Assembly: GCF_001649575.2 (NCBI RefSeq)
Contig: NC_051444.1
Coordinates: forward strand, 21,223,243 to 21,287,242
Reading direction: 5' to 3'
Source of the DNA: Kryptolebias marmoratus
Lineage: Eukaryota > Chordata > Actinopteri > Cyprinodontiformes > Rivulidae
Length of the DNA: 64,000 nt
The notes below the pieces were generated by a model. That model was given only the letters and a program-made list of their open reading frames with translations, ran no database searches and was not told the origin of the DNA. This document shows positions 62,921 through 64,000 of this stretch, in pieces. The translations under genes were made by a program, and so were the position numbers. Each line of letters begins with the position of its first letter. The first letter of the stretch is position 1.

Positions 62921-63384
62921 TCGATGAGAGGAGGGGGTGAAAAACAGGGGTGGTGTGGGGGGTGGGGGGCTTAAGCTGGTCAGCTGCTCACCACATGGTA
63001 GAAATAATAGGGACTGAAGTCACAATCGTTTCAGCTCTGCTTTAGCTTTGCTAATCACTGCATTTCATACAGGACAATATAAATACGGGACAACTGCAGG
63101 ACACAACTCAACTATTTGTTGTACTTTTATTACCAAATATGGTGTACAATACTAATCTTCACTAGTTAAATAAAAAAATATCAATTTTTGTTTATTTAGA
63201 AAAAAACATTTAAGGTTAAACTCATTACCGTGGTAAAATGAATTACACTGTCATGTAACATACACTTCTCACCTCCAATAAGATCTATCATGACTTGATT
63301 GCAAGATTGAACACTTCTAATGGACAGTTTGACCTCCTGCTGTCACACTAACTTGCAGTGACATCATCTTCAACCCTGTAAAGG
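62921..63384. other. Noncoding sequence with a G-rich run
   Basis: A G-quadruplex-type run at 62947-62969 is followed by AT-rich sequence. Nothing else is recognised. Confidence 0.4.
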
Positions 63385-63955
63385 GCACCTGTCCCTTAAA
63401 CCTCCTTCACACTGGGTGACGACTCCACTATGCTCCTCATGACCTATTAGAAAGTGGAAGCAAATCTGGTAAGCAATCATTACGCTGCTAAGCTCTTAGT
63501 ACTCACCGAACAGTTTGTTCCTGGTTTTTTTTTTTTTCACATCCTTGTGATACTCCTGCCCCCTTACCACTCTTTATATGCCCACTCTGGCACAACTCCT
63601 TTATGGTTTCACGTTGCAGCATTCTAAAAAAAATCAGTAGGACTGCCATGGTCATCACGTCTGAACTTTTTGTTTCCACAAGTTTGTCACAATCATGGTT
63701 GTAGTTTAGGCATGGGTCATCGTGGCCAGTCCTGCTTCAAATTCTCCACAACCAAGCCTTGCTAGTGCATGCAAGCCCCACTTTATGAATACACTGCAAC
63801 CACACGTTCTTCTATACTCAATCTAGAACATTAATACGCTGCCACCGCAATGTTAAACCACGACTACACTACTGAAGTTTTGTGGATGCTCAAAACCCCT
63901 CATGACATTATCATACATAATGTAGAGCCTACTGTGTTCTTAATATGCACAGGAA
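63385..63955 (+). repeat. Family-1 interspersed repeat, copy 7
   Basis: The left end is intact (CACACTGGGTGACGACTCCA then CTATGCTCC). It continues through TGGAAGCAAATCTGG, TTACGCTGCTAAGCTC, TACCACTCTTTATATGCCC, AAGTTTGTCACAATCATGGT, TGGCCAGTCCTGCTTCAAAT, ACCAAGCCTTGCTAGTGCAT, CTGAAGTTTTGTGGATGC and ACTGTGTTCTTAATATGCAC. The right end is missing or runs out before the window edge. Confidence 0.8.
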
Positions 63956-64000
63956 GACAATAAAATAAAATAATAAAAAACAAGCCAACATTTGTCTTAA

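Overview
The window reads as a stretch of vertebrate, very probably teleost fish, genomic DNA with no confidently identifiable protein-coding gene. It is AT-rich and full of (CA)n/(TG)n, (AT)n, (GAAA)n and (TTA)n microsatellites and poly-A/poly-T runs. No open frame reaches 150 codons. The teleost assignment rests on several degraded interspersed repeats that I recognise from memory as typical of bony-fish genomes: non-LTR retrotransposon 3' pieces (13575-13866, 17705-17945, 45126-45228), a Tc1/mariner-like transposase relic (23150-23760), and two oppositely oriented copies of a common fish repeat (9935-10212 and 48281-48590). No database search was possible.

Layout. 1-2.5 kb: two inverted pieces of a local repeat, here called family 1, then AT-rich filler. 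2.7-9.7 kb: blocks of balanced, non-repetitive sequence with homeodomain-like cores (about 3.1-3.9, 6.84-7.16 and 8.6-9.65 kb) that look like conserved noncoding elements (CNEs). 9.7-10.5 kb: repeat cluster. 10.6-12.6 kb: a palindrome, a TATA-like motif and two further CNE candidates. 13.1-14 kb: a family-1 copy split by a LINE. 14-20 kb: filler with a LINE end, (AT)n, and a copy of a second local repeat (family 2). 20-32.9 kb: candidate regulatory sequence mixed with simple repeats and the Tc1 relic. 32.9-35.25 kb: family-1 and family-2 copies. 35.5-50.5 kb: a G19 run next to an undetermined base, a large (TTA)n/(TAA)n inverted microsatellite, a hairpin, LINE debris, a fold-back repeat and CNE candidates. 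50.5-64 kb: three more family-1 copies, a (GAAA)n block, one candidate minus-strand exon (55619-55700) and CNE candidates at 59.4-62.9 kb.

Interpretation. This is most simply a gene desert, or the inside of one very large intron, of the kind that surrounds developmental regulator genes in vertebrates. I cannot name the neighbouring gene. The most original content is family 1: eight pieces at seven loci of a repeat about 0.6-0.8 kb long, whose two ends look like imperfect terminal inverted repeats. That suggests a nonautonomous DNA transposon. All CNE calls are inferences from base composition and motif content, not from alignment.
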